Below, piece by piece: positions 12,601-22,765 of a stretch of DNA of 64,000 nucleotides (its first letter is position 1; every line of letters begins with the position of its first letter). The DNA is taken from contig BQMJ01000034.1 in assembly GCA_025991245.1 (NCBI GenBank), positions 1-64,000 of the forward strand. Direction: 5' to 3'. The notes beneath the pieces are model-generated. The model did not search any database, was not told the origin of the DNA, and saw nothing but the letters and a program-made list of their open reading frames with translations. Origin of the DNA: Galdieria partita. Its lineage: Eukaryota > Rhodophyta > Bangiophyceae > Galdieriales > Galdieriaceae. The translations under genes and the position numbers were made by a program.

Positions 12601-13544
12601 ATTGGAATGTTCCCACCGGCTACATCGTGTACAGTTCATACTATCAGTACTACAGAGAAAACTCAGATTTTCAACTGAAGAGTCAATCAACTTTCTACAT
12701 AGAAATAGGCAATGGGAACTGTCGACAAGGACTATCTGCTACAAAGACAAGCATCACTTGGACTTATGGAACTAGCTATAGCATAGACAACAACACCTTT
12801 CTAACCAACCAAGGTCCCGTATACATCGGATTCTCAGGTGCTGGATACTCCTATCAATATGCCTACTATGTTCCTAATATGCCTTCTTTCACCATAGGAT
12901 ATTGAAACGTGATTAAAAAAGAGAATGCATAATTGCTCTAGTGTATTCATCACTGAATTTATCCTATTCCTACTCTGAACTTTCTCAAATTGATTCTATC
13001 CAAAAATCGATTAGCAAACTTTATTTGCCGTCAGCTGTTTTGGTAAATCGTAACTCATCGTTGAGGAGTAACTTAAGAAGTGACGCCTCTCCGCCTAGTG
13101 GAGCCTACATGCGAGACTATCTACTCTACCGAGAAATGTCTTTCGGTAACATAGATTCTGGAAAGAACAGCGATACGACGTACAAAGCCGTTTCGGAAAC
13201 AGCAGATTCCATACTACTACAAATCACTCCAGAATTCTTTAGTTAAAAAAATGAGCGACTACAAGATAAAGGGAGGAATACAAACCAATTCAAACGTCCA
13301 ATCTGCATCAGCCAATCTTCAATCGTTGGATTTGAATTCCAACAGCATATTTGGAACTTTACAAGGAAATTTCCACTTCCCTTCATCGATGCTGTTCACA
13401 GCAACTGTTTCTAGTACGAACAATTATTTATTGCAATCCAATTCGGATGGCTCCTTCACTATCAACAATGTCACCATCGATTCTTTAGGAAATATCAAAA
13501 TTAAAGGAAAACTAAACGCTAAACAGATTGTTATTACTAGATGA
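9700..13544 (+). other. Virus-like element part: beta-rich structural-protein block
   Basis: Rightward protein-like sequence, with Ser/Thr/Tyr/Asn/Gly-rich repeats of alternating hydrophobic residues, few charges and many short strand-like segments, typical of fibre, spike or jelly-roll proteins. The longest clean part is 12,021-12,905 (294 residues). Two short rightward frames follow at about 12.94-13.25 and 13.25-13.54 kb; the second has a repetitive strand-turn pattern recalling the foot of a fibre protein. Homology to a named capsid family could not be established from sequence alone. Fossil part, broken in places. Confidence 0.4.
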
Positions 13545-15100
13545 CAGAGATGGATCCAGATAATATCTTGTCTCTGAAGGAACTGATTGTTTCGAAGTTC
13601 GCCAATTCCATGGCTTCTTTCATAGCATTACGCATTCTTCCTTTGTGTTTTTTGGTCAGTAAATCTTCCAAAAAATCATAGATAGGTCTTCTGTAAGAAT
13701 ACAGCGACAATTCTTTGGGATTTTTCGTTCTCCATGCTGTTCCATAATTTTGATTGAGACTCCTAATGGATTCATGCTCTCTAACCCCGACATAATATTC
13801 TTGAATGACGCTCTTGATTCCTCCAGTCAGAGATCGATCCATATAAATTCCTAGATTAGGATTGTAAAGGGAAGATGCATTTCTTCCTTTTTTCGATCGA
13901 AGTATTTCTTCAAGTCTTCTCTCCACTTCTCTTTGGATGTACTCTTCGGTCGAGTCGTCGATGGTGGCCTCCTCGTTGGGCTTCATTCATTGCTGTTCTC
14001 AAATTGTGAGAAAACGAAATAAAATCCTTGTCTCTCTTCATTTCTTCAGTTTGTAATTCGGCGAAGAAAACAGCGTCTTGGAGAAAAGACTTGGATAAAA
14101 AGTTGAATACCTGGTCATGCTGTTCCAACCATTGAAAACAAAATTTCCTTTTCAATTCTAAAGATGGTTCTAAACGATCTCTATCGATCACATAAGGTTC
14201 TTCTCTTCTGAATCCAGCCAACGATTTGATAGCACTCGTTGGTGCTGTTGTAACGTAATGAGTCGAAAACACATTTCTATGTGACTTCCATAATTGTTGT
14301 ATTCTAGATTCATCGACCGGTACTCCATAAGATACCATAGTATTGGCGGCAAAATGCCTCGCTGCATGAATAAGGTTGTCTATTTCAATAGAATATTCTT
14401 TGTGCTTCCTATTCAGGAAATCTTTGTGAGTATGATAGTTGACGGAAACCAAGCTGTCACTATTCACAGGTTTCTTGTATCGAAATCTCTCTATAAATTC
14501 TACAGTCATTGCAGTAACTGGACACACTTCGTAGTCTCTGTTTCTCGCAAAGTAGATAGAATCTTTTCTTTCGTGGGAATAACACTTACTAAATTCCGAC
14601 AGCAATGAAATACATGTTATAGTAGTCGTGGCAGAAGAACAACACACGTCTTGAATTCGACTCATTCCCAAATCCACAAAAGTGAGAGGTTGGAGAGTGC
14701 TCATGCTCGAACCAGTGAAACACCTCAGCAGCAAACAGCTCCTATCGAAAGGATACTTCTTTACCAAATTTTTCGATAGTATCTTTATATCTTCCATTGT
14801 GTAAGCAAGTTCCTTCACTCCCCCTCTCCCTCCACCCTATTCGGTGTCATCTTTTTTCTTCTTTTCCAGTTCCAACTCCGCTGCTCTATTCTTAGCTAGA
14901 TCGAGGGATTCTCTAAAGTCGTTGCTAGGGAACTTTTCGCCCGTTTTTTGGCACCAATAGTCTCTCAAAACGCTCAACGAAAACTTGGCTGTGTTGTAGG
15001 TGATTCCGTCTTCTAGAATCTTTTTTCTTAGGTACCTATTAATAACAGAGGGAGTCAGTACACTATCTTCCTTCAGCTATCCATCTCTAAAGCAGAGTTT
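13537..15100 (-). other. Virus-like element part: tyrosine-recombinase-like block
   Basis: The leftward frame at about 13.91-14.82 kb carries features of a tyrosine-recombinase catalytic domain: an arm of the form 'FTG...STLQPL.FVDL', then HAARHF (H-x-x-R box), then a Trp-containing helix and FSTHYV with a candidate nucleophile tyrosine, in the expected order and spacing. A leftward stretch at about 14.84-15.06 kb looks like a helical core-binding domain, and a short charged frame follows at 13.54-13.99 kb. Crypton/DIRS-type and viral integrases share this layout. Fossil part. Confidence 0.5.
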
Positions 15101-15291
15101 CAGCTGTTCTATCTTTCTTTTCCTTGAAGAAGCCTTATTATGTAGAAACAGCTCCTCCATCCCCCTCTCCTCTCTCCCCAATTGCGATGAGAGAACAAGA
15201 AGTCCCATCTAGATGACTCATCGCGATGAGCTCCCATTTCTTTGATAACGGGCCAACCTTCTCTCTCTCTCTCTCCATCTCTCACATCACC

Positions 15292-15768
15292 ATGAATTGT
15301 TGTTGCGAGTTGTTCGATGTACAGAACAAAATTATTCAATTCAATATGATTGGACTCTATCTGTTGGAAATAACCAGTTCACAAAAGTTTCAACCAGAGG
15401 AGCTGTTAGCTATAGCTAGGAGTCCCGAAAGTGATTTTGAAATACCAGAATACGATGTTTGGGAGAAAAATGAGATCTATTATAGCGAGAGATTGTACTT
15501 TTACTTTCCGAAAGAGGAAGGATTATTCAAAATAGACTACCTAGGGAATATCATGGCACTTTTCATATTCAACTACATGACTCGAGAAGACTTCGAAACT
15601 ATAGTAGACTTATCCGTCAAGTACACTCGTAGTTTATGGTTTATTCTGCATCATGAGGACCCCTCTCTGAATTATTCTATGTACATGCGAAATGGACTGA
15701 TCAAAATGTTTCGTACGGAAGCCACGAGCCACTCTAACCACTCCACTTGGAAAATAGACTTTCAATAG
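15292..15768 (+). other. Virus-like element part: small protein of unknown function
   Basis: A rightward frame of about 158 residues if it begins at MNCCCELFD; an in-frame ATG lies 66 bp upstream inside a CT-rich tract. It is rich in aromatic and acidic residues with alternating short helices and strands and no membrane segment. The CT-rich sequence at 15,150-15,290 separates it from the leftward recombinase-like block and may have held a divergent promoter. No family was recognised, and it is assigned to the element only by position. Confidence 0.35.
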
Positions 15769-15830
15769 ACAAAAGAAACAGACAATGACAGGAATCATTT
15801 TGTGAAGAACCGAAGACAATCAACTCAGAA

Positions 15831-18800
15831 TTTACTCCGAATGTTACAAAAAGATCTTGGTGATTGTTCCACAAAGGAGAGTTCCCAACTGTTGTTCGCA
15901 GGACAAAAGATAGTAGTACAACTCAATTAGAAAAACCAAGTTACATTAAAAGGCTATATTGGGTCAAAGATTCAAACTCAAAGACTATTTGGAGCCTTTG
16001 GGAAGATTGGTTCATCACTACTCCGCAAGGTCAATGTCTTCAAAGAGTTAAGAAACTAAAGACTAAAAATTCTTGAAGAGAACCTATTCTGCAATCGACA
16101 TAAACTAAGACTGGCAACAAACCTTTTTTCGGTACTTTGAATTCAAGGAGGTTTAAGCCAGGAAACGACCAAAACAAACAGAGGACCTTGACTGGTATTT
16201 CAAACTGAAGTGCGAAATCATAAAACCTGAAAGCTTGGTCGTATAAAACAGTTCTCGTCTAAATTCTACTATTTAAAGCTTCATAACAAAAAAGAATTAT
16301 TTTATCCACTTCAAAACAGGAGGGAACAAAGCAACTCCAGCTACACTAAAATTGGGCTTTAGGTCAACAAGCTATCAATCGACTTTGCCACTGCACTAAA
16401 ATTCTTGTCTTTCACAGTTTCGGAATAGCTTCGCAACTTTAATTATTTTATTCATTACTTATCTTTCTATGCGGTATTCTTTAGAGCTTTGACTGAATTT
16501 ACCACGGGTTTCAAGAGTCTTTTCAATTGAAGTCGCTGTATCTCTTTTTTCGAATTCTGAACTATCACGCTTCAGTTGCTGTGTTATTGAGGTATTCCAC
16601 TAGTCGGTCATTTCGATGCTAAAACTTTCTCTCTTTCATGTAATAGAGTTCTCAATCTTTTCGACACTCTAGATAATTCACTGATTCTTTAGAACAGTGA
16701 TATGGATTCGATGCAGTGAGCTGAAATTAGCCTGGTTTCGTCATCTCAGTTAGTTCACAACATACTGCATGAAGCTTCAGGTTTCTTTTGTAGAAATTTA
16801 TCTAATTGCTTTGTCTGTACTTTGAGGACTAAAGACAATCTCCGCAAATGGTGGAAGTGTCATTCAATCGAAACGGAACTATTTTACTTTGTTCTCTGGA
16901 TATTGAAATTGTTCACATCGCAATGCCTTTCATCAGCATGAATTTAGTAGACATGTAGTTTCTTTGCTGTTTCATATCTATGCTTGAAATGTCCTTTGGC
17001 TATAATTCTCTTCAATATGCTTTGGTCCAAAACTCATCCGTCTATTGTCATAAATCTACCATGTCTTTATCCATCAGAGAGTCTAATCATCCCAACTACG
17101 TAGGACAAATTTTAATCGAAACCCAATTCTTCTTTGTTATTGTAAGAATAACTTGAGTACATTTTTCTTAGAAAAATGCCTCAAACTTTTGGTTTCAAAA
17201 TTGATTCTAAATGAGCAATTTGTGCAAACTCTAAAAGTAATACAATATTTCCGTTTGATGAAACTAAGATGGCTACAATAGAGTTAACATGACTATCACC
17301 CTTGTGGTCTTCTTGTACTCCATGGAAAACTGGGTGTTACGGGAGAAATTTTTTGAGTTTGCTTCTATCTATTCTTAATAGGGTCGAGCTCAGAATCACC
17401 TTCTCAGCTACTCACTACGTGTGACACAGCCTTCTTGTTCAACTTTTTTTTGATTGACTCAATTTAGGATAATACTTCGTTCGGTGGGCTTTTTGTTCAT
17501 ATATTAGAAGCAGTTGATTTTTCGTTCCTTTTTGTAGTATTACTGTCTTTAGTACTTCTGTGTTAAGAAATAAGGTTGGACTATAATTTGAATTCAGTTG
17601 TTACTCAGTGATTTCGCTTTGTATAGTATACTGCATGATTATCTTTATAGTGCGATTTCTTGGCCTTTTTTCCTTGTTACTTTTTGCATCTTTTCTCTAT
17701 TCGAGGAATACAAGTGAATCTGTTCTCTTGTTCTCTAAGTTTGATACATTCTTGGACAATCTTGTTTTCTTACTAGTACTAGCAACTTTTACTAAGATTT
17801 TCTAGCAGGTGTACCTTGAAACACACGGCGACCGTAGCCAAGTCAACGATAGTATAGAGTGTCACAAAATTCAGCAGTCAACAACCGACAGTCCTAAAGG
17901 AATTCCAAGAATAGATAAGCCCAAATGAGTTCTACAATCGTTGCTTCCAAAGATGAAATCTTGTTTGCTCTAGCAAAACCTTGTAGGATGGAACAAGGGA
18001 AGAAAGCAACAACAACTCAATGAGGTACTTTTAAAGTATTCAAAATACTTTAGCAAGACACAAAGCAAGATTTCAAGTTACCAACTTGGCTTGAATTTCC
18101 ATTCTTATCATCTCAGAGTTACTCTGAAAACATAAAATCTAAAACAATCTTGGTGAAAACTTCGCTGTCTTGACAAAACGAAAATTCTGACAGTGTCCAG
18201 AAATATTTCAAAACATAAAGCCAAATCTACTTGTTCAAACTTGAAAGTTGGGTTCCCAAAGGAGGAGAAGTAAATGTTTCAATACTCATCCTCATAGCTC
18301 AGAATAATGAACATCATACTATCAATAACTTCCGAGTGATACTTTTTTCTTGCAGCAAGTAACGAAAGTTGCAAACTCTGATTCTCATAAAGTGATAGAA
18401 AGTTTTGAACGAAATCATAGTCGTTACAAGATGTCACTTTGCATAGTTGAGAAATTTTCAGTTTATCGTTCAAAGTTCACATGTCGTCAACAATATTCAA
18501 CTGTATACGACGAATTGTCAATCTTGGAAGGAAAATTGAGTTGAATCTCTCTCTTGTCTGTATTGGATACTAATCTTTGATAGCTTCCACTGTGAAGATT
18601 CTTCTGTAGACAGTTGAGCTTCTTTAATCTAGTGAAGTTCCACATAGTCTGTTTGATAGATGAGAACAACCAGTGGAACAGATGAAAAAGGAAGAGTGGA
18701 AAACAAGTATAAAAGTGTCACAGTATCTAAATTTTCCTTACCAAATGCTTTTAGTTGATCTTTCAAGTCCTGCGAAGAAATCATGCTTTCATTAAACATT

Positions 18801-18990
18801 TTCTCAAGATTGAAATCACTTCAAATATTCTTTCTCTAAACAGCTCCATCTCAATGTTCTATATGAAATAAGGAAACACTAGATTTCTTGTTTGAGTTCC
18901 AAAGTATATCTATAATTTGGAATTATATACAGCTCGATAAATTGTAAAATTTGTGTCGCTGAATTGCACGACTTGTTTTTCGATTGTTGA
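15831..18990. other. Gene-less interval left of the NTPase-nuclease cluster
   Basis: 3.2 kb with only short chance open frames (70 aa or less), no tRNA-like or rRNA-like sequence and no clear transposon ends. The only structure noticed is at about 17,870-18,100, which is homologous to sequence upstream of the next NTPase-nuclease gene (listed separately). Confidence 0.5.
17872..18100 (+). repeat. Upstream homology block, copy 1 (about 0.9-1.1 kb before the 18,991 gene)
   Basis: Shares ordered similarity with 21,975-22,205: 'cagtcaa..accgac', 'gagtt..caa..gtt.cttcca', 'atcttgt.tgctctag', 'gaaa.agcaacaac', 'tgag.ta.ttttaaa.tat' and 'acaa..caag'. Both blocks lie roughly 0.6-1.1 kb before rightward NTPase-nuclease genes. 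This suggests that the 5' flanks were duplicated with the genes, or that both insert beside the same element. Function unknown. Confidence 0.6.
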
Positions 18991-21215
18991 TTGTTTGTTG
19001 GTCTGTCGTCAAGGATGACAAATGAAACTTCTTTAGATATATCCGGAGAGTCTGTTAGATACGAAGAAATATTTCAAGGTGGTCTAAAAATTGACGAAAA
19101 GTTTAGCAATGTGTGGTTGACAAACCTACCTGATCTTCAACAAGAGTGTTTGTCCAAAACTCTTGCGTCAGTTCTTGGATTGAAGGTACAAGTGGGAGAA
19201 AAATTCTTTGAAGTTGGAGAAGAAACTTTTGATGACATAGCACAGTTGCTTGCTCCCAAGTATTTTGTGGAGGATTTTCCAGTTCAGCCAACTTCTAGTA
19301 ATATTTCGAGAATCTTTCTGAGAGGAGAGTTTATCAAAAGGTGGAATAAATACGTTGAAAATCTTGGTGTGAGAGCGCCTAACCTTCCACCCCAACAAAT
19401 CATAGTTTCTGCTGCAAGTGGTCTAGGAAAGAGCTTCGAACTCTATATGGCTGCCGTGTTTGCACGTTATCACAGGATTCCCCTGCAGTATGTTGGAAAC
19501 ACAGAGACTTGGTTGCAGAACCTTAGCAACATCTCTCAAATGGTTTCTCTTTACTTGAAAATGTTGCTTTTTATGAATGCAGATATTTTAGAAGAAATGC
19601 CAAGTTTCGAGTCATCTCGATATAGTTTTTTGAATGGTGCCCCCCTAAAAGATGTCATTTATTTTGCCATGAAAGTGAAAGATATATCTCTGGCTTCAGA
19701 TATTCGAGATATTATGATGCAGCTTGCACCACGCAATATGTTGATTGTAGATGAACATAATGCGTTGTGGAGCGAGTTTGGTGATGAAATAAATAGATGG
19801 CCGGATTTTTTCCAGTTTTACACTGATTTTGAAGTGATGAACACAGTAAGTAGTGTTCTATTTTTGTTATAATGACTTTTTCATTTACTTGAATAGCCTT
19901 ATTGTGGAGTTCTTCTTGCAGGTTCACAGCATCATCAGTTTGAAGATACTTTGCCTAGTGGTTATGGAGATATCAAACAATATTTGGAACCGCTAAGTTT
20001 CAAAGAATTTGACTTGTGGCAAGATTTACCTGATTATCCCTCCATTCTTCGTGAAAATTCAGATATAGTTGTCGAACTTACTGGGTTAGTTCCTAGAATG
20101 ATAGCCAAAATGGTAAGACTTGCCAAAGACCTTCCGAATGCAAGTTTTCAGGATTTGAAGACTGATTTCACCTCAGAATGCCTTCCGGGGATGAAGAAAA
20201 AACATAGAACCTATGTCAGAAGCCTTAAGTATGAGGAAGATAGGGAGGATTTTTACAATATGTTGTATGAACTATTCATGGACAGGAAGGCTCCTAGTGT
20301 TACGTTGGCAGACGGAGCATATAGAGATCGCGGATTACTAATTGTTGTCAATCGCTCCTATTTGCGTTTTTACAACAGTATTGCACGTGATATCTTGTTA
20401 TCCTCTTTCCTTAAAAGATATGCTTCTGAGAATTACTTGGCTGAACTTTTTCATCTTTATCGAAGTGATCCAAGCACAAGAGGACAGACTTTTGAAAAAT
20501 TATTTTTTTTGTGGTTTATCAGTAGAACAGAAGAAGTGACTATCCGCTCCGATAGCAAACCGTATAAGAACTTGAGTTTATCTTGTAATAGTTGGGTTCG
20601 GTTGATTGGAGATGAATTTGATCCTCCCATGAAGAAGTTTACTCATTCCTGTTGGATATTACTGGAAGAACGACATCCTCGATTTGACTATATTTTTGTG
20701 GATATTGTGAATTCTCAATGGCATATATATTTTTTCAAGTATCTATATCTTCATTTTACAGCCATAATCGTGACTCTGCTGCTATCGGAAACTCCTTTTT
20801 GCCACCTTCTTTGAAGAAAGACGTATGGAATACTTCGGAATCGGCCAACTTATCAACTAGTAGTTCAAAGAGCAAACAAGGATCAATGTCAAGTTCCCAA
20901 AGTGGCCAAAAACGTAATAAGAAGAGGAGACGAGTGAGAGTAACAGATAAGCCTCAGTTACTAAGCTTAATTGGTTTGATTTTGAATGAAGAGTTTGCTA
21001 TCACGTTAGAAGAAGATGATTCCGGAAGGATTGTAGATTTTCGTTTATTGGATTCCAAAGTTGTTGATTGGCGACAGTGCATAAGTATTGTTTATGTTAC
21101 TCCATTACCATTTAAGGAGGTCAAGGGTAGTTCATCAGTGCCAGACTATATTGAGTTTCTTTGTAGAGAAGGCTTTTCTGAGAGATTTCGAGTTTTGTTG
21201 GAAAAAGAAAAGTGA
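18991..21215 (+). CDS. P-loop NTPase with C-terminal restriction-endonuclease-like domain (Crinkler/RHS-like), split by a -1 frame change
   Basis: Exons 18,991-19,845 and from 19,897, with a 51-nt GT-AG intron in phase 0; the joint restores 'VLLAGSQHHQFE', a typical strand-loop after Walker B. The NTPase core has Walker A SGLGKS (about residue 147) and Walker B NMLIVDEHNALW (about 251-262). The C-terminal nuclease-like region has an 'RGQTFEKLFF' helix with a conserved Glu, 'RFDYIFVD', then 'QVSISSFYSHN', a match to the core strand of RHS/Crinkler PD-(D/E)XK domains. That last strand lies in the -1 frame relative to exon 2, beginning at a T TTT TTC heptamer (20,730-20,736). With the shift the product would be about 724 aa, close to its 705 and 701 aa neighbours; without it translation stops at 20,814. 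Programmed frameshifting, a homopolymer sequencing error, or a young pseudogene are all possible. Confidence 0.72.
20730..20736 (+). promoter_or_regulatory. Candidate -1 ribosomal frameshift heptamer (T TTT TTC)
   Basis: In the zero frame the codons are TAT TTT TTC AAG. The heptamer T TTT TTC is a classical X XXY YYZ slippery site in exactly the right phase. After a -1 slip the next codon is CAA, and the frame runs to 21,215 through nuclease-like sequence, whereas the zero frame ends at 20,814. No stable stem-loop or pseudoknot downstream was obvious by eye. A miscounted T run would give the same pattern. Confidence 0.35.
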
Positions 21216-22765
21216 TGCTTTACGATCCTTTGATGGAAGCAGAGTTGTTTTGAGCTTTATGACTTACAAAAACTGGATATATGATGTGTTTTGAATGTTT
21301 TCTTGACTGGCAAGCTAATGAAGAATCATTGTGGAAGCAGAAAATCTGAGATGGCAGATTAGCTTGCAACAATAGATGATGTCCCAAGGAGTGTCATTGT
21401 TAGCATGTTGGATGAAAATCAAAACTCAACCTAATTTCAAGTAAACAGCTTTGGAGAGTGTCTTTATTGGGTATCGTTAGATGTATAGATCACCTTGTTT
21501 CAAATTCGAGACATGCTTTTCATCCAAACAATCATTCAGATTCAAGAAGCTCGTTGATAAAGTCTGTCAGACAAACGAATCTTTGTTAATGAAACTGTTC
21601 GAGAAATAATCAGCCCGTAATAGCAATGACACAGAAGTTGTCATTTTAAAGACAAGCATGTTGATAAAAGACAACTAGTCAGTTTTCACTCAGCTTATGT
21701 ACAGACCAAGTGTTTCATAATCCATAGAGTACAATTGAATTTTAAAGAAATGGAGCATCAATTATTGACTCTATCTACTTTGTAAGTTCTGTGTAGGAAA
21801 ACTCTCAATGACATCATATCATTAGGACTCACATAACAAGTACCCGTGTAGACAACGTTCCGTGGATTGAGCTTGACAAATACAGCAATCCAACTAAAGT
21901 CAACAGCATATACTCTAATTTCCATTGCTCTCTATACACATTGAAAAAGTCTGGAAAACTTCAAAATGGTACACTCCAAATATCAACAGTCAAAACCACC
22001 GACAATTCTGGAAAAACTAAGAGCACTTGAATAGTAGAGAAACCAATTGAGTTGTCAAGTGTTTCTTCCAATCTTGTCTGCTCTAGTAAAGCAGTCATAT
22101 AGTGCAAGAATGGAGAAAAGCAACAACTGAATGAGATATTTTTAAAATATACTTCCAAATTACTTGCACAAGAAGTGAACCAAGCTAAAGTTGAAATTTA
22201 GCTATGTTCCACTTGTCGCACTATCTTGTTCCCTCGACACCCTAAAGAAAAGTTTCCTAATGTTTACGAGAACAATCAAACTGTTTACATCTGCTACAAA
22301 TGTATGACGACACCACATCTAACAAAACAACAGAAATCGAGTAGTGAATGACATTTACAGTTTGAAGTATTGTTGCATTGTGGATAAGGAGTATCTTTGG
22401 GAGAATGAATTGCAATCCAATTTTCTAAGAAATAGATTTAGAAGATCTTTTCCTTTCTTCCTGTTTTTATAGCATATATACTCTTTTTATTATAGAGCTT
22501 ACGCAGAAAAGGAACCTTCAAACTGAAACTACCTTTGTGATGAATGGGGTAGAAGCTATAATGCTCAGTGTATAACAAAAAACTAGGCAACGCTTTTTCT
22601 TCAAATTTACATTTCAATATGAAATATGTTCCATCATTGTTTGAGAATATAAATAAGAAAGAAGTTCGTTCTATAGAAATAGCTTGAAGAAGAAATACTA
22701 TTTTCATTTTCTCTCGGAAAATTCGCGTTGCATTTTTCTGACTCGATTTCAACACCTCGTCGACT
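21216..22765. other. Intergenic region before the 22,766 gene
   Basis: 1.55 kb without a supported gene. It contains the second copy of the upstream homology block at 21,975-22,205. Small frames on the minus strand near 21,961-22,158 and 22,438-22,902 are not conserved in the other copy and overlap the 5' end of the next gene, so they are not called. Confidence 0.5.
21975..22205 (+). repeat. Upstream homology block, copy 2 (about 0.6-0.8 kb before the 22,766 gene)
   Basis: Diverged copy of 17,872-18,100 in the same orientation relative to the downstream NTPase-nuclease gene (see that entry for the shared words). The copies have drifted with several indels, so the duplication is not recent. 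Confidence 0.6.

Larger units (their letters stand above)
8440..15830. mobile_element. Degraded virus-like element with structural and tyrosine-recombinase-like parts (family unresolved)
   Basis: A 7.4 kb island of protein-like sequence between gene-less regions. Its parts are: leftward membrane-anchored small proteins (about 8.45-9.69 kb); rightward beta-rich, Tyr/Ser/Asn/Gly-rich structural-looking proteins (about 9.70-13.54 kb); a leftward tyrosine-recombinase-like block (about 13.54-15.1 kb); and a rightward small protein (about 15.29-15.77 kb). The combination of a recombinase with fibre- or capsid-like proteins suggests an integrated DNA virus or Polinton-like virus, but no diagnostic capsid, packaging-ATPase or polymerase signature was recognised. 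It is broken, with roughly half a dozen interruptions, while several frames are still open, so it looks of moderate age. It is treated as a fossil. Confidence 0.5.

Noticed and set aside
8038-15900. Terminal inverted repeats or target-site duplications at the edges of the virus-like element
   Set aside because: None could be found by eye; the element limits given are only the limits of protein-like sequence.
20739-20761. A 23-nt intron (GTATCT...TTACAG) that would also rejoin the frames of the 18,991 gene
   Set aside because: It is shorter than any plausible spliceosomal intron here and would remove the QVSISSFY strand that matches the nuclease family.
20707-20816. A 110-nt in-phase GT-AG intron alternative in the same gene
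   Set aside because: It keeps the frame but deletes the whole conserved strand and the following HN..DSAAI region, so it is less likely than a frame change or base error.
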